Part shown: positions 8,720-17,376 of the stretch, in pieces
How the letters are laid out: every line of letters starts with the position of its first letter
Numbering within the stretch: position 1 is the stretch's first letter
Source: Desulfopila sp. IMCC35008
GTDB taxonomy: Bacteria; Desulfobacterota; Desulfobulbia; Desulfobulbales; Desulfocapsaceae
NCBI RefSeq assembly: GCF_010646885.2
Contig: NZ_CP050700.1
Coordinates: 656,001-720,000, forward strand
Direction of reading: 5' to 3'
DNA length: 64,000 nucleotides
The notes under the pieces: generated by a model
Told to the model about the DNA's origin: nothing
Database searches by the model: none
What the model saw: only the letters and a program-made list of their open reading frames with translations
Program-made: the position numbers and the translations under genes

Positions 8720-8840
8720 TTCTTTGGCATTATGAGTGTTTCGGCTTTTTTATGGAAAGAAAAGACAGAAAGGTTTATGGGTATTTTCTCATTTGTAGTA
8801 TTTTACCTTCTTTTGCTAACCATAAAAGGTTTTTTCGAAT

Positions 8841-9758
8841 ATGCCATTTCTAGGTGAAGTCATAGGGTTAACCACTGTACTGTGCTGGACGGTCAGTGTC
8901 CAGTTTTTCGGTGCCGCCTCAAAAGAGGTCGGTGCTACACCGGTTAATGTTATTCGTCTGACAGTGGCAGTCCTTTTGTTTAGTTTATTTTTACTGGTGA
9001 GGGACGGTTCCCCGATACCGGTGGGTTTCCCTCTTCATGCCTGGGTGTACTTGTCGCTTTCCGGCGTGGTTGGTTTTTTTATCGGTGACATATTTTTATT
9101 CAAGGCGCTGGTTGAACTGGGTCCCAGGCTGGCTATGCTGATGCACAGCCTCGCAGCCCCGGCTTCTGCGGTGATCGGCTGGCTGTTTCTTGGTGAGACT
9201 TATATTCCGGTTCAGTGGTTGGGGATACTTGTGACCTTGTCCGGTGTGGCGGTAGTCATTTTTGAGAGGAGCCCCAACGGCAAAAGACCACGTGCTTCCC
9301 TCCCAAAGTCAGCGGCCTCGGTCAAGGGGATCCTGTTTGGGATCGGCGCCATGCTTGGACAGGCTGTTGGTTTTGTCCTGAGTAAAGTGGGTATGCAGGT
9401 GGGTGATGGCTACCTTGATGCATTTTCTGCCACCCAGATCAGGGCTCTGGCAGCGTTTTGCTGTTTTGTTGCCTATTTTACGCTTGCCGGCAAATGGAGA
9501 AACGTCAGGAAGGCGGCAGCAAACAGAAGGGCCCTTGTTTATAGCTCTACCGGTGCTTTTCTCGGCCCCTTTCTCGGGGTGTCCCTCTCTTTACTTACCC
9601 TGCATTATCTTTCGACCGGTGTTGCTGCTACCATCCTCTCATTGGTTCCTGTGTGTATCATACCTTTTTCTGTTTTCCTGTATAAAGAGCATGTATCGTT
9701 TAAGGCGGTTGCCGGTGCAGTGGTTGCAGTTTTGGGTATATATCTTCTGGTTTCATAG
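8841..9758 (+). CDS. EamA/DMT family transporter
   Basis: Inner-membrane exporter with ten predicted helices in two EamA repeats (305 aa). The first repeat ends with the GWLFLGETYIPVQWLGI signature, and the second with VFLYKEHVSFKAVAGAVV. These glutamate-containing motifs are diagnostic of the drug/metabolite transporter superfamily. It is divergent from the glycosyltransferase at 7496-8719, with a 120-bp intergenic region holding both promoters. The substrate (amino acid, metabolite or drug) cannot be told. Confidence 0.9.
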   Translation: MPFLGEVIGLTTVLCWTVSVQFFGAASKEVGATPVNVIRLTVAVLLFSLFLLVRDGSPIPVGFPLHAWVYLSLSGVVGFFIGDIFLFKALVELGPRLAMLMHSLAAPASAVIGWLFLGETYIPVQWLGILVTLSGVAVVIFERSPNGKRPRASLPKSAASVKGILFGIGAMLGQAVGFVLSKVGMQVGDGYLDAFSATQIRALAAFCCFVAYFTLAGKWRNVRKAAANRRALVYSSTGAFLGPFLGVSLSLLTLHYLSTGVAATILSLVPVCIIPFSVFLYKEHVSFKAVAGAVVAVLGIYLLVS

Positions 9759-9861
9759 ACTGCCTGATAGAGTATAATTGTATTCCGATAGTTCTGATCA
9801 AGAGTGGAAATGTCATGAAAAACAGGTACTGTTGAGACGTCGTGAAATTGTAAAATGGTAG

Positions 9862-11439
9862 GTGATCAAAAAAATCTTGGCTGGCAATGAGATGATAGTA
9901 TATGAGGACAAAGACTGGCTGGCAGTGAATAAACCAACGGGCCTGTCGACACATGCTGCCAGAGCCGGAGATCTGGGGATGGCAGAGTGGCTTGGGCTTC
10001 ACCTGGAAAGGCAACTCCATATCTGCTCACGGCTCGATAAAGGAACAAGCGGGATACTGCTTTTTGCCCGGAACAGAGGAGCCAGCCGCTCTGCACAGCG
10101 AATTCATGAACAACAGCAGGCTGAGAAAACCTATCATTTCCTGAGTGATAAGAGCTATAAGGGCCTGAAGAGGCGGGATACGTCGTGGAAGGTCGAAGAA
10201 CCGCTTGATGGGAAAGAGTGCTCCACCCGGTTTCGTCTTATCCGATCCGGGAACGGCTACTATTGTTATGAGGCTGTGATAAGGCGTGGCCGTACTCACC
10301 AGATACGGCAGCATGCTGCTCTGTCCGGTGTGCCCCTTGTCGGTGATGACATCTATGGCGGACAGCCTTTTGGCCGTCTTTGTCTTCATTGCAGCAGACT
10401 GAGCTGGCCCGGGATTGAAGAAGATCTTGCGGTGTCTTTGCCTGACTCCTTCCAACTGCTCCTTCAAGGGAAGAGCAGACTTATTGTTGACGGTGCTGTC
10501 TGTTGGGAGCGGCGTTTGGGCTGGCCAGGGTTGATTAGTAATAGTTACAGGCTTGTTCATCGGGGTGAGTTGGAATTGCCTGTGAGCATAGATCTCTATG
10601 ATTCTTATCTCTCGATTACCGGTTTTAAACAGGAGTTTCATTCCAGGCAACTCCAGCAGAAGCTTCAGCCGGTACTTGATTATCTTGGTTCGAAGGTAAA
10701 GTGGCGTGGGGCTATTCTGCGACAGCATGTACAGAATCCACATCGGGAAAAACTTATTCATGATGTTATCTGCTGGGGTGAACAAATACCTGAGCAGATT
10801 GTGGCACGCGAACATAATCGCCTGTTCGAGGTTAACCTTAACGATTCACAGCATATCGGTCTTTTTCTTGATCAGCGTGATTCCAGAAAGCGAGTCGAAA
10901 ATGAAGCAGGGGCTAAACGGGTCGCAAATCTCTTCTCCTTTACTTGTTCGTTTTCTGTTGCTGCCCTTACAGGAGGGGCAGAGGTTGTGTTCTCTGTTGA
11001 TCTGGCTGGTTCTGCCCTGCAACGCGGTAAAACCAATTTTGCGATGAACGGGCTGGATCAATCTGGTCGGGGAAAATTTGTCAGGGAAGATGTGTGTAAG
11101 TGGTTGAGCAGGCAGGAACGTAAATACACCGCTCATCCTGAAGATTTTGCTTTCTGGGATCTTATTATCTGTGATCCTCCTGTTTATGCCTCTTCAGGTA
11201 AAGGTCGCGGGTTTCATGTGGAAAAACAGTGGCCTGAACTTGTCCGGCAGGTTCGCTTGATTCTGGCTGATAAGGGTAAAGCACTTTTTGCCAACAACCA
11301 TAGGAGTGGTAAGCCCGCTTATTACCTTGGCGAGCTACAGAAGCATTTCAGTACAGTTACCCAGCTGAGTCCACCCCTTGATTTTCCGACTATTGAGTAT
11401 CAACCCGAGCATGTTCGAATATATTGGTGTGAAGTGTAA
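9862..11439 (+). CDS. RluA-like pseudouridine synthase fused to an RlmI/K-like methyltransferase
   Basis: A 525-aa bifunctional RNA-modifying protein. Residues about 10-210 are an RluA-family pseudouridine synthase with catalytic aspartate D59 in CSRLDKGTSG and the RRGRTHQIRQHA motif. Residues about 240-525 are a class I SAM methyltransferase with HIGLFLDQRDSR, motif I NLFSFTCSFS, the acidic SVDLA strand end and the catalytic DPP loop at 438-440, as in the 23S rRNA m5C/m7G enzymes RlmI and RlmK. Start is GTG at 9862 with GGTAGG upstream; ATG at 9892 is possible. Both activities probably act on the same rRNA or tRNA. Confidence 0.85.
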   Translation: MIKKILAGNEMIVYEDKDWLAVNKPTGLSTHAARAGDLGMAEWLGLHLERQLHICSRLDKGTSGILLFARNRGASRSAQRIHEQQQAEKTYHFLSDKSYKGLKRRDTSWKVEEPLDGKECSTRFRLIRSGNGYYCYEAVIRRGRTHQIRQHAALSGVPLVGDDIYGGQPFGRLCLHCSRLSWPGIEEDLAVSLPDSFQLLLQGKSRLIVDGAVCWERRLGWPGLISNSYRLVHRGELELPVSIDLYDSYLSITGFKQEFHSRQLQQKLQPVLDYLGSKVKWRGAILRQHVQNPHREKLIHDVICWGEQIPEQIVAREHNRLFEVNLNDSQHIGLFLDQRDSRKRVENEAGAKRVANLFSFTCSFSVAALTGGAEVVFSVDLAGSALQRGKTNFAMNGLDQSGRGKFVREDVCKWLSRQERKYTAHPEDFAFWDLIICDPPVYASSGKGRGFHVEKQWPELVRQVRLILADKGKALFANNHRSGKPAYYLGELQKHFSTVTQLSPPLDFPTIEYQPEHVRIYWCEV

Positions 11440-11668
11440 AATGCAGCTGGGGTACATCAACTCAATATGTAAAAAGCAGGACTCGATCTGAATTCTTCCT
11501 TTCGAAGTCTCAAAATGATCGTACAACACAAGGTAAATCCCGGATTGTTTGAAAGTATAACTTTGCCACATGCCTAACAATTTAATTGTTCACGTTCCCG
11601 CTCCTTACCTGTCCATTAATGGCAAAAATCAACTGCTGTCTTGCAGAAGACAGAATGGAGTTAACTAG

Positions 11669-11824
11669 TTTCAGGATGGAAACGAGTTATGTCATACTGG
11701 CTTGCAAACGCTTGTTGGTGTCGATTTTCCACCACCACTACTTAATATCACTGTTGATGTGAATGAGGATGGTAGAATCGGATTTGAAGAAGTTCTTAAT
11801 GGCCTTATTGAAATTTCAGAATGA
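11669..11824 (+). pseudogene. C-terminal remnant of an exported EF-hand/dockerin-like protein
   Basis: An open stretch of 51 codons after a TAG at 11666 has no plausible start. It encodes a cysteine-containing piece (FQDGNELCHTGLQTLVGVD) and then a clear EF-hand-type loop, DVNEDGRIGFEE, followed by an amphipathic helix ending in a stop. In this bacterial group such D-x-N-x-D-G tails commonly close large secreted proteins. The rest of the gene is missing upstream. The remaining part of the 11440-11826 gap shows nothing else. Confidence 0.55.
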
Positions 11825-11826
11825 TA

Positions 11827-13503
11827 TCAGGATGACATCCCAAGAAACCTGCTCATTATCAAACTGAGTAGAAATGTGAGAACAATGAGAAGGGTTCCGT
11901 ATGCCATTGCAAGACCTAGGTTATACTCGAAAACACCATTTACCATAGCGATAGACAGTGGTTTGTTTGTCGCATTATAAAGGAATACAGAAACAGTGTA
12001 CTCCCCGATTGAGCGAATAAAAATCAAAAGAAAACCAGCCCAGATACCAGGAAAAAGGATCGGAACAGCTACGTTTTTAAAAGTGTCAAAATTACTGCCG
12101 CCAAGGCTTTTGGAAGCTTCAACATACACTTCGTTCAGGTTTTGAAAGGACACATTGAGTGTTTTAACCATGATCGGTAATGAGCGTATCAAATACCCCA
12201 GGGGGAGAAGGATTGACGTTCCTACAAGCACTTCATTGAGTGAAAAGATGGTGGGTTCATTAAATGCGTTGATGATATTTATGGCGATTGCACTTGGGGG
12301 GATTGCCCAGGGCAGCATGGTGAGGAATTCTACAACCCACTTTGCTTTCAGCTTTGTCTTAACGATCACAAAAGATGATGGGATAGCAACGATAAGCCCA
12401 ACCCCTGCTGCCACTATTGCCATAACGGAACTATTGAAGAACGGTTGTAATTTTCTTGCGCTGGTGAAAATTGCAGAATAGTTGTCCAGAGTAAACACTC
12501 TTGGGAAATAGTCGACCATCCATGAACTTGATGGAACAAATGAGACAAGTACAATCGTCATCATTGGAAGCAAAATTGAGCCGATTATAATCCAGACAAT
12601 GGATCGGATAAGAATCCTGTATAACGAATTTCGAATGGCCACGGGTCTGAACAATACGCCTTTTACGGAAGAAGTGAATTGGCTTTTTGCTTCATAAATC
12701 CTGAAAACGATGAAGAACAGTATGGAAATGGATGTGAGAATAGACACCTGTGTAGCGGCGATACCCATGTAATTGTTTGCTTTCGATAAGAGTATCTGCG
12801 TCGTTAGCACTTTAAAATTTCCGCCAATTATACTAGGTGCGGTAAAGGAGCCGGCCCCTGAAATAAATGTCATAGCTGCCGCAGCTATGATTGCCGGTTT
12901 TAAAAAGGGCAGGATGATGGAGAAAAAGACCCTTGTTTGTGATGCTCCAAGATTACTGGCGCTCTCTATTGCTGAATAGTCCATCTGTTTTATTGCAATG
13001 GAGACAGTAATGTAAAAATAGATATACTGTGTATACGCGTGGATGACCAAAATTCCGGTTAAACCGGAGAGGGTGAAAGGTGGCGATTCCATCCCCAGTA
13101 GGAGCTGTAGCAGCTTTGTTACCATTCCACTTTCGCCATAGAGCTGCACGAAGGCAAATACGATAATTATACCTGGCATGACTAATGGTAAGAGCAGCAG
13201 TTTATCCGCAACACTTCTCCCTGGAAATTCATAAAAATTTATGGCGAAGGCGAGCGATGTACCCATGCTACCACAGGCGATAACGGAGAGAAGTCCCAGA
13301 GTGACAGAGTTGAGCAAGGGGAGGCGCGATGTTTCGTTGGTGAAAAATTCCTTGTAATGAATAAATGAAAAGGCTCCATTCGCTGTCAGGCTTGTCTCCA
13401 GTGTTTTTAAAGCTGGGAAGAGAATATAGCCAAAGAGAAATAAGAGTAAAACAAAGAGTCCGCAATGTCTCAGAACAGAACCTGGTTGTCCTTCACATCT
13501 CAT
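11827..13503 (-). CDS. ABC transporter permease with two fused transmembrane domains
   Basis: Inner-membrane permease of 558 aa with about twelve helices in two homologous halves, as in iron(III) (FbpB), thiamine (ThiP) and related permeases. Each half has an EAA-type loop for the ATPase: SASNLGASQTRVFFSIILPFL in the first and ASKSLGGSNFDTFKNVAVPIL in the second. It is the last gene of a four-gene operon running 16500 to 11827, with 5 bp between it and the ATPase gene. One ATPase and one binding protein gene accompany it. Confidence 0.9.
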   Translation of the reverse strand: MRCEGQPGSVLRHCGLFVLLLFLFGYILFPALKTLETSLTANGAFSFIHYKEFFTNETSRLPLLNSVTLGLLSVIACGSMGTSLAFAINFYEFPGRSVADKLLLLPLVMPGIIIVFAFVQLYGESGMVTKLLQLLLGMESPPFTLSGLTGILVIHAYTQYIYFYITVSIAIKQMDYSAIESASNLGASQTRVFFSIILPFLKPAIIAAAAMTFISGAGSFTAPSIIGGNFKVLTTQILLSKANNYMGIAATQVSILTSISILFFIVFRIYEAKSQFTSSVKGVLFRPVAIRNSLYRILIRSIVWIIIGSILLPMMTIVLVSFVPSSSWMVDYFPRVFTLDNYSAIFTSARKLQPFFNSSVMAIVAAGVGLIVAIPSSFVIVKTKLKAKWVVEFLTMLPWAIPPSAIAINIINAFNEPTIFSLNEVLVGTSILLPLGYLIRSLPIMVKTLNVSFQNLNEVYVEASKSLGGSNFDTFKNVAVPILFPGIWAGFLLIFIRSIGEYTVSVFLYNATNKPLSIAMVNGVFEYNLGLAMAYGTLLIVLTFLLSLIMSRFLGMSS

Positions 13504-13508
13504 TTTGA

Positions 13509-14555
13509 TTAACGTTCCAGAATGTGAAGGTCGTTTGCAGAAAAGTTAACAAACACATTTTGACCTACAGACGGTGTATAGTGCTCACTTTCAGAATTAA
13601 GCCTTATCGATCGAAAGAGGAGGTTATCAACTCGGACTGAAAGCTCAGTTGTAAGCCCGTTGTAACGTTTATTTTCAACAACGCCTGCAAAACTGTGGTC
13701 ACAATCTGCGCTCTCTGCAGATATTCTGATAGCTTGTGGTCGAATTGAAATAAAACGTCCTGTGTCGTTATGGATACCTGCCAAGATGCTATTGATCAGT
13801 AAAGAGTCATTCTCATTATCACAGCTATGGAGTGATAACAGATTTGTTTCTCCAATAAACTGCGCTACAAACGAATCTTTAGGCTTCTGATAAATCTCTT
13901 CGGGTGTTCCCGTTTGGATACTTTTTCCTTCGTTGAAAACAGCAAGCTGGTCAGACATCGTGAGGGCTTCGGTCTGATCGTGAGTTACAAAAATGGTCGT
14001 GATTCCAAGTTGTGTCTGCAGTCGTTTTAATTCCGACCGCATGTTGTCACGGAGTCTGGCATCCAAGTTGGAAAGGGGTTCATCGAGGAGAAGTACCTTG
14101 GGCTCGATGGCCAAAGATCGTGCAAGGGCCACTCTTTGCTGCTCACCTCCTGATAATTGAGAGACGGGGCGGCCCCCTAAGCCTTCCAGTCCTACCATGC
14201 TGAGGTAACGTTCTGCTTTCTCCTTTATCTGGGATGTCGATCTTTTTTGAACTTTTAAACCATACTCTATATTCTCTATGACAGTCATAAACGGAAAAAG
14301 GGCATAGTTTTGAAAAACCATGCCCACATTTCGTTTTTCCGGCTCTAATGAGGTGATATTGACATCATTCAGAATAATGGATCCACTATCTGGTCTGATA
14401 AAACCGGCTATGAGTCTTAGAAGTGTTGTTTTCCCACAGCCAGATGGGCCGAGAAAAGTGAAAAACTGACCATCTTCTATGTGCAGATTTATATTGGTGC
14501 AGGCAAGGGTTTGGCCGTACCACTTTTCTATGTTATGAAGAACAACAGTTCCCAT
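13509..14555 (-). CDS. ABC transporter ATP-binding protein, PotA/FbpC type
   Basis: Nucleotide-binding subunit (348 aa). Walker A GPSGCGKTT is at residues 36-44, the Q-loop VFQNYALFPFMTV follows, and the signature is LSGGEQQR. Walker B is KVLLLDEPLSNLD, and the H-loop FVTHDQTEAL follows. The C-terminal ~110 residues form a TOBE-type regulatory domain typical of polyamine, iron and phosphonate importers. It sits between the binding-protein and permease genes. Substrate identity cannot be read from this subunit. Confidence 0.93.
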   Translation of the reverse strand: MGTVVLHNIEKWYGQTLACTNINLHIEDGQFFTFLGPSGCGKTTLLRLIAGFIRPDSGSIILNDVNITSLEPEKRNVGMVFQNYALFPFMTVIENIEYGLKVQKRSTSQIKEKAERYLSMVGLEGLGGRPVSQLSGGEQQRVALARSLAIEPKVLLLDEPLSNLDARLRDNMRSELKRLQTQLGITTIFVTHDQTEALTMSDQLAVFNEGKSIQTGTPEEIYQKPKDSFVAQFIGETNLLSLHSCDNENDSLLINSILAGIHNDTGRFISIRPQAIRISAESADCDHSFAGVVENKRYNGLTTELSVRVDNLLFRSIRLNSESEHYTPSVGQNVFVNFSANDLHILER

Positions 14556-14577
14556 GTTCCTGCCTCAAGATCGACTC

Positions 14578-15621
14578 TTACTTTTTCTTTTTATCTTTGC
14601 TCATGCTTTTAATTTCTGAGTCCCACTTCTGGATCCAGCCTGATTGTTTTGCAGCAAGAGCCTGCCAGTCAACGTCCATAACTTTGAAGCTTGCATTTGC
14701 CATCCATTCTGGAGAATCAGCAAGGGCATCAGGGTGTGTTGGCAGCCTGTTGAATTTCTGAGCCAACAGAGCCTGAACCTTCGCGCTACCAGCAAATTCA
14801 ATAAATGATTTAGCAGCATTTGGATGTTTCGCCCCATGTATCAGGGCTATACCATCGGTAATTACAGGTGAGCCGCTTTGAGCATCAATCACAGCCAGAG
14901 GCATCTTATTCTTAATTTTATTGTCAATAATAGAGTTGAGTACCATAAAACTCACTGCAGCTTCCTTCCTTCCCACAGCTTGAAACAGCATTGAGCCACT
15001 GCCATAGTAGTTTTTGGTGTTTGCGTCTAACTCTTTCATGAATTTCCAGCCACTTTCCAGTTCACCCTTGCTTTCAAATTGTTGTAAAAGTGCGGAGTAG
15101 GTAGCACGTGCTGAAGAAGACAGAGCATTTCGAAAAACAAGAGAGTTCTTAAACCTTGGATTAACAAGGTCATACCAGTCTTTGGGTGCATCAGCTTCTG
15201 GAAGCATTTCAGTATTGTAAAACATCATCACAGGCGTCTGGATAGTTCCGTACCAGTACGAATCAGTATCTTTAAATAATGGATTAATCTTCTCAGCCCA
15301 TGATGGTGTGAACGCATCAAAAAGACCTTCAGATTTCATTTCAAGAAAGACTGATGAGGGTGCACCATACATTACATCTGATTGAGGATTAGCCTTCTCC
15401 GCTCTTATCCGATCAGCAAGAGCACCCTTCAGGTTAATAAAATCAACTTTTATTCCGGTTTCGTTTTGATAGGCATCAGCAACCATTTCCAACATCGCTT
15501 CGCCATGGGTCGAGTAAACGACCACCTTTTCTTCCATGTCTTGTGCAAGACCAGTTGTTGGTAATGTTATGGACAAGGCGAGGACAGACGTTGCGAGTAA
15601 TGCTTGAATCTTTTTTATCAT
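14578..15621 (-). CDS. ABC transporter periplasmic substrate-binding protein
   Basis: Exported solute receptor of 347 aa, family 1 type. A signal peptide of about 26 residues ends near GLAQ. The mature protein starts with VVVYSTHGEAMLEMVADAY and continues into the FbpA/PhnS-like pattern VMYGAPSSVFLEM, then a TPVMMFYNTEML hinge. The C-terminus is very basic (KSMSKDKKKK). The family includes Fe(III), 2-aminoethylphosphonate and sugar-phosphate binders. The tyrosine pair used by FbpA for iron is not obvious, so a carbohydrate or organophosphorus ligand is as likely. It lies between the TIM-barrel gene and the ATPase gene. Confidence 0.88.
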   Translation of the reverse strand: MIKKIQALLATSVLALSITLPTTGLAQDMEEKVVVYSTHGEAMLEMVADAYQNETGIKVDFINLKGALADRIRAEKANPQSDVMYGAPSSVFLEMKSEGLFDAFTPSWAEKINPLFKDTDSYWYGTIQTPVMMFYNTEMLPEADAPKDWYDLVNPRFKNSLVFRNALSSSARATYSALLQQFESKGELESGWKFMKELDANTKNYYGSGSMLFQAVGRKEAAVSFMVLNSIIDNKIKNKMPLAVIDAQSGSPVITDGIALIHGAKHPNAAKSFIEFAGSAKVQALLAQKFNRLPTHPDALADSPEWMANASFKVMDVDWQALAAKQSGWIQKWDSEIKSMSKDKKKK

Positions 15622-15678
15622 GGTAAATTCTCCTGGCTGGTTGTTAAGAAAGGATTCGGCTTCATGGAGGTATGCTCT

Positions 15679-16500
15679 TTACGCAGCAATTTTTGCTACG
15701 CTTTCAATAAGGTGGTTATGGATCAGGTTTCTTGTATTCAGGATATCCTCATAGGAGCTCAACTCTATAGTCCACCATGTACATTGAGTTTCTAACAATG
15801 AATCGACTATCGGACCTAAGACAGACATATCTTGAGGCGCGTAGTGGGTGTCCGTCTCATATTCATAAAAATGAACTTCTTCAATCATCCGGCCAAACAA
15901 CTCTATTATTTGGGTAACGGTCAGTTCTCCTTGAAGAACCCGCTCGCAGGAAACAGCATGACCAACATCCAAGGTAATTGAGGTGCCACTTTCTTCTGAC
16001 CATTTCAACATCGTTTCAGGATTACTGGTGGGGCCAAACCGAAGGTTTTCAAGGCAGATTGTCACCCCTCGTTCATTGCCGTACTCAACGAGTCTGCCGA
16101 GATTTCTGATAACACGATTGTGATCTAAGGCAATATCTGGAATGAGTCCAACATGAACTGTCATAACCTGGTCTCCAAGACCAAGCAGTGCATCGATACT
16201 TTGCTGATGCAGAGCAAGTGCTTTCTCTGCCAGGAGATGGTCTTTATTACCAATTTCGAAACCTGGAAAATAACCGTGATGTCTGACGGATGTACCGTTT
16301 TTCAAATACGGTTCTAAATGTTGTTTAGTAAGCTCAAGTTGTAGTGCATTAGGGGTATAGGCCATGGCAAATCCATTCTCAGTAAGCCAATCGAATCTGT
16401 CGGGAAACGTATGCCATTGCGTCGAAACGGCGAGGGTGATGTTGCCAGGCATGCTTTTCAGCAATAATCGATCTCCTTTTGACTCGTTGTCCTTTATCAT
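15679..16500 (-). CDS. Sugar phosphate isomerase/epimerase-like TIM-barrel protein
   Basis: Xylose-isomerase-like TIM barrel of 273 aa (AP endonuclease 2 superfamily). Putative metal ligands are E in CLENLRFG, D and H in TLDVGHAVS, H in VHFYEYE and E in TIELSSYE near the C-terminus. It is the first gene of the ABC-transporter operon, 57 bp before the binding protein. This suggests it acts on the imported compound, probably a sugar, polyol or sugar phosphate. The reaction is not identifiable from sequence. Confidence 0.8.
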   Translation of the reverse strand: MIKDNESKGDRLLLKSMPGNITLAVSTQWHTFPDRFDWLTENGFAMAYTPNALQLELTKQHLEPYLKNGTSVRHHGYFPGFEIGNKDHLLAEKALALHQQSIDALLGLGDQVMTVHVGLIPDIALDHNRVIRNLGRLVEYGNERGVTICLENLRFGPTSNPETMLKWSEESGTSITLDVGHAVSCERVLQGELTVTQIIELFGRMIEEVHFYEYETDTHYAPQDMSVLGPIVDSLLETQCTWWTIELSSYEDILNTRNLIHNHLIESVAKIAA

Positions 16501-17376
16501 CTTTATCCTGTTAATTATTAATATGATTTACCCGTAAAGCATTGAGACAACCGAACTCAAGCATGCAACAGTTACAAAAAAGTTCTCAATTTGTCCAATC
16601 GGTAAATGCTATTGAATGTCAGGTTTCCATGGGGAGGGGCGATGTTGAATTGTATGAGCGGATGTAATCTTATTTTATATAGTTGGGTATTTTCGAAACA
16701 GGTATAAACGAGGATAAATCGTCTTCAGAGTGGAAATTGGCTGCAGGGACTAAGGTGTAATATTAATGACCTGATATGTATATCCTCCGATGCCGATTGG
16801 GAACATGAGCGGATAGAGGTACAAAGGGTGCCAATTCTAACCTCTGCAACTTCATACTTCATCTACCAATAAACTTGCTGGCTAACTACTGTGTCACTGG
16901 TCATTTTTTCACAACAGAACAGGATGTTCAAGGTCGGACGATTCAACAGGAACACTCTCGACTGAGGTGAAACATGTTACCCGATAGGCCACATTAATTC
17001 GTTATGTAAATATTTGAAAAGGATACATTAAATATAGAAATAATTGCATATAACCATCTCTTATGGTTATATACGCTATTACTTTATATAGACGTTGCTC
17101 TGATTAGTCTTGTAAGTTCGCTCGGGTTTAAGCACGTAAGCCAGGATATACCGTGAATCGGGTGTTCCTTGCATGTACCTGAAGGTGCGGTTGGATATGG
17201 CGATACCATGTCTGCCGGACACCGAATGGATCTTTATGAGTCTTCTAAGTTTCACTCGTAAAGAGTACCCCACCGTACAACCCGCAAATCCATTAAAACT
17301 AATACCATGAGCATCGGTAGGGCGGACGTTTATTCGTTTCTATAGTGTTTATGATGCAACTCACAAAGGAGGTATT
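16501..17376. other. Long intergenic region between the ABC operon and citrate synthase
   Basis: About 875 bp, clearly AT-rich in its middle, with no convincing gene. Both neighbours are transcribed away from it, so it carries two promoters. A 64-codon minus-strand frame at 17079-17273 has no good start signal or recognisable content. One strong palindrome is listed separately, and a good AAAGGAGGT ribosome-binding site for citrate synthase lies at 17365-17373. Confidence 0.6.
17048..17072. promoter_or_regulatory. Perfect 10-bp inverted repeat, possible operator
   Basis: ATATAACCAT, a five-base spacer CTCTT, then ATGGTTATAT. The arms match perfectly and are AT-rich, with no following T-run, so a protein-binding site is more likely than a terminator. 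It lies 305 bp before citrate synthase and 548 bp before the divergent transporter operon. No regulator is known. Confidence 0.4.

Noticed and set aside
17079-17273. 64-codon minus-strand frame
   Set aside because: It has no start signal and no recognisable content; kept as intergenic.
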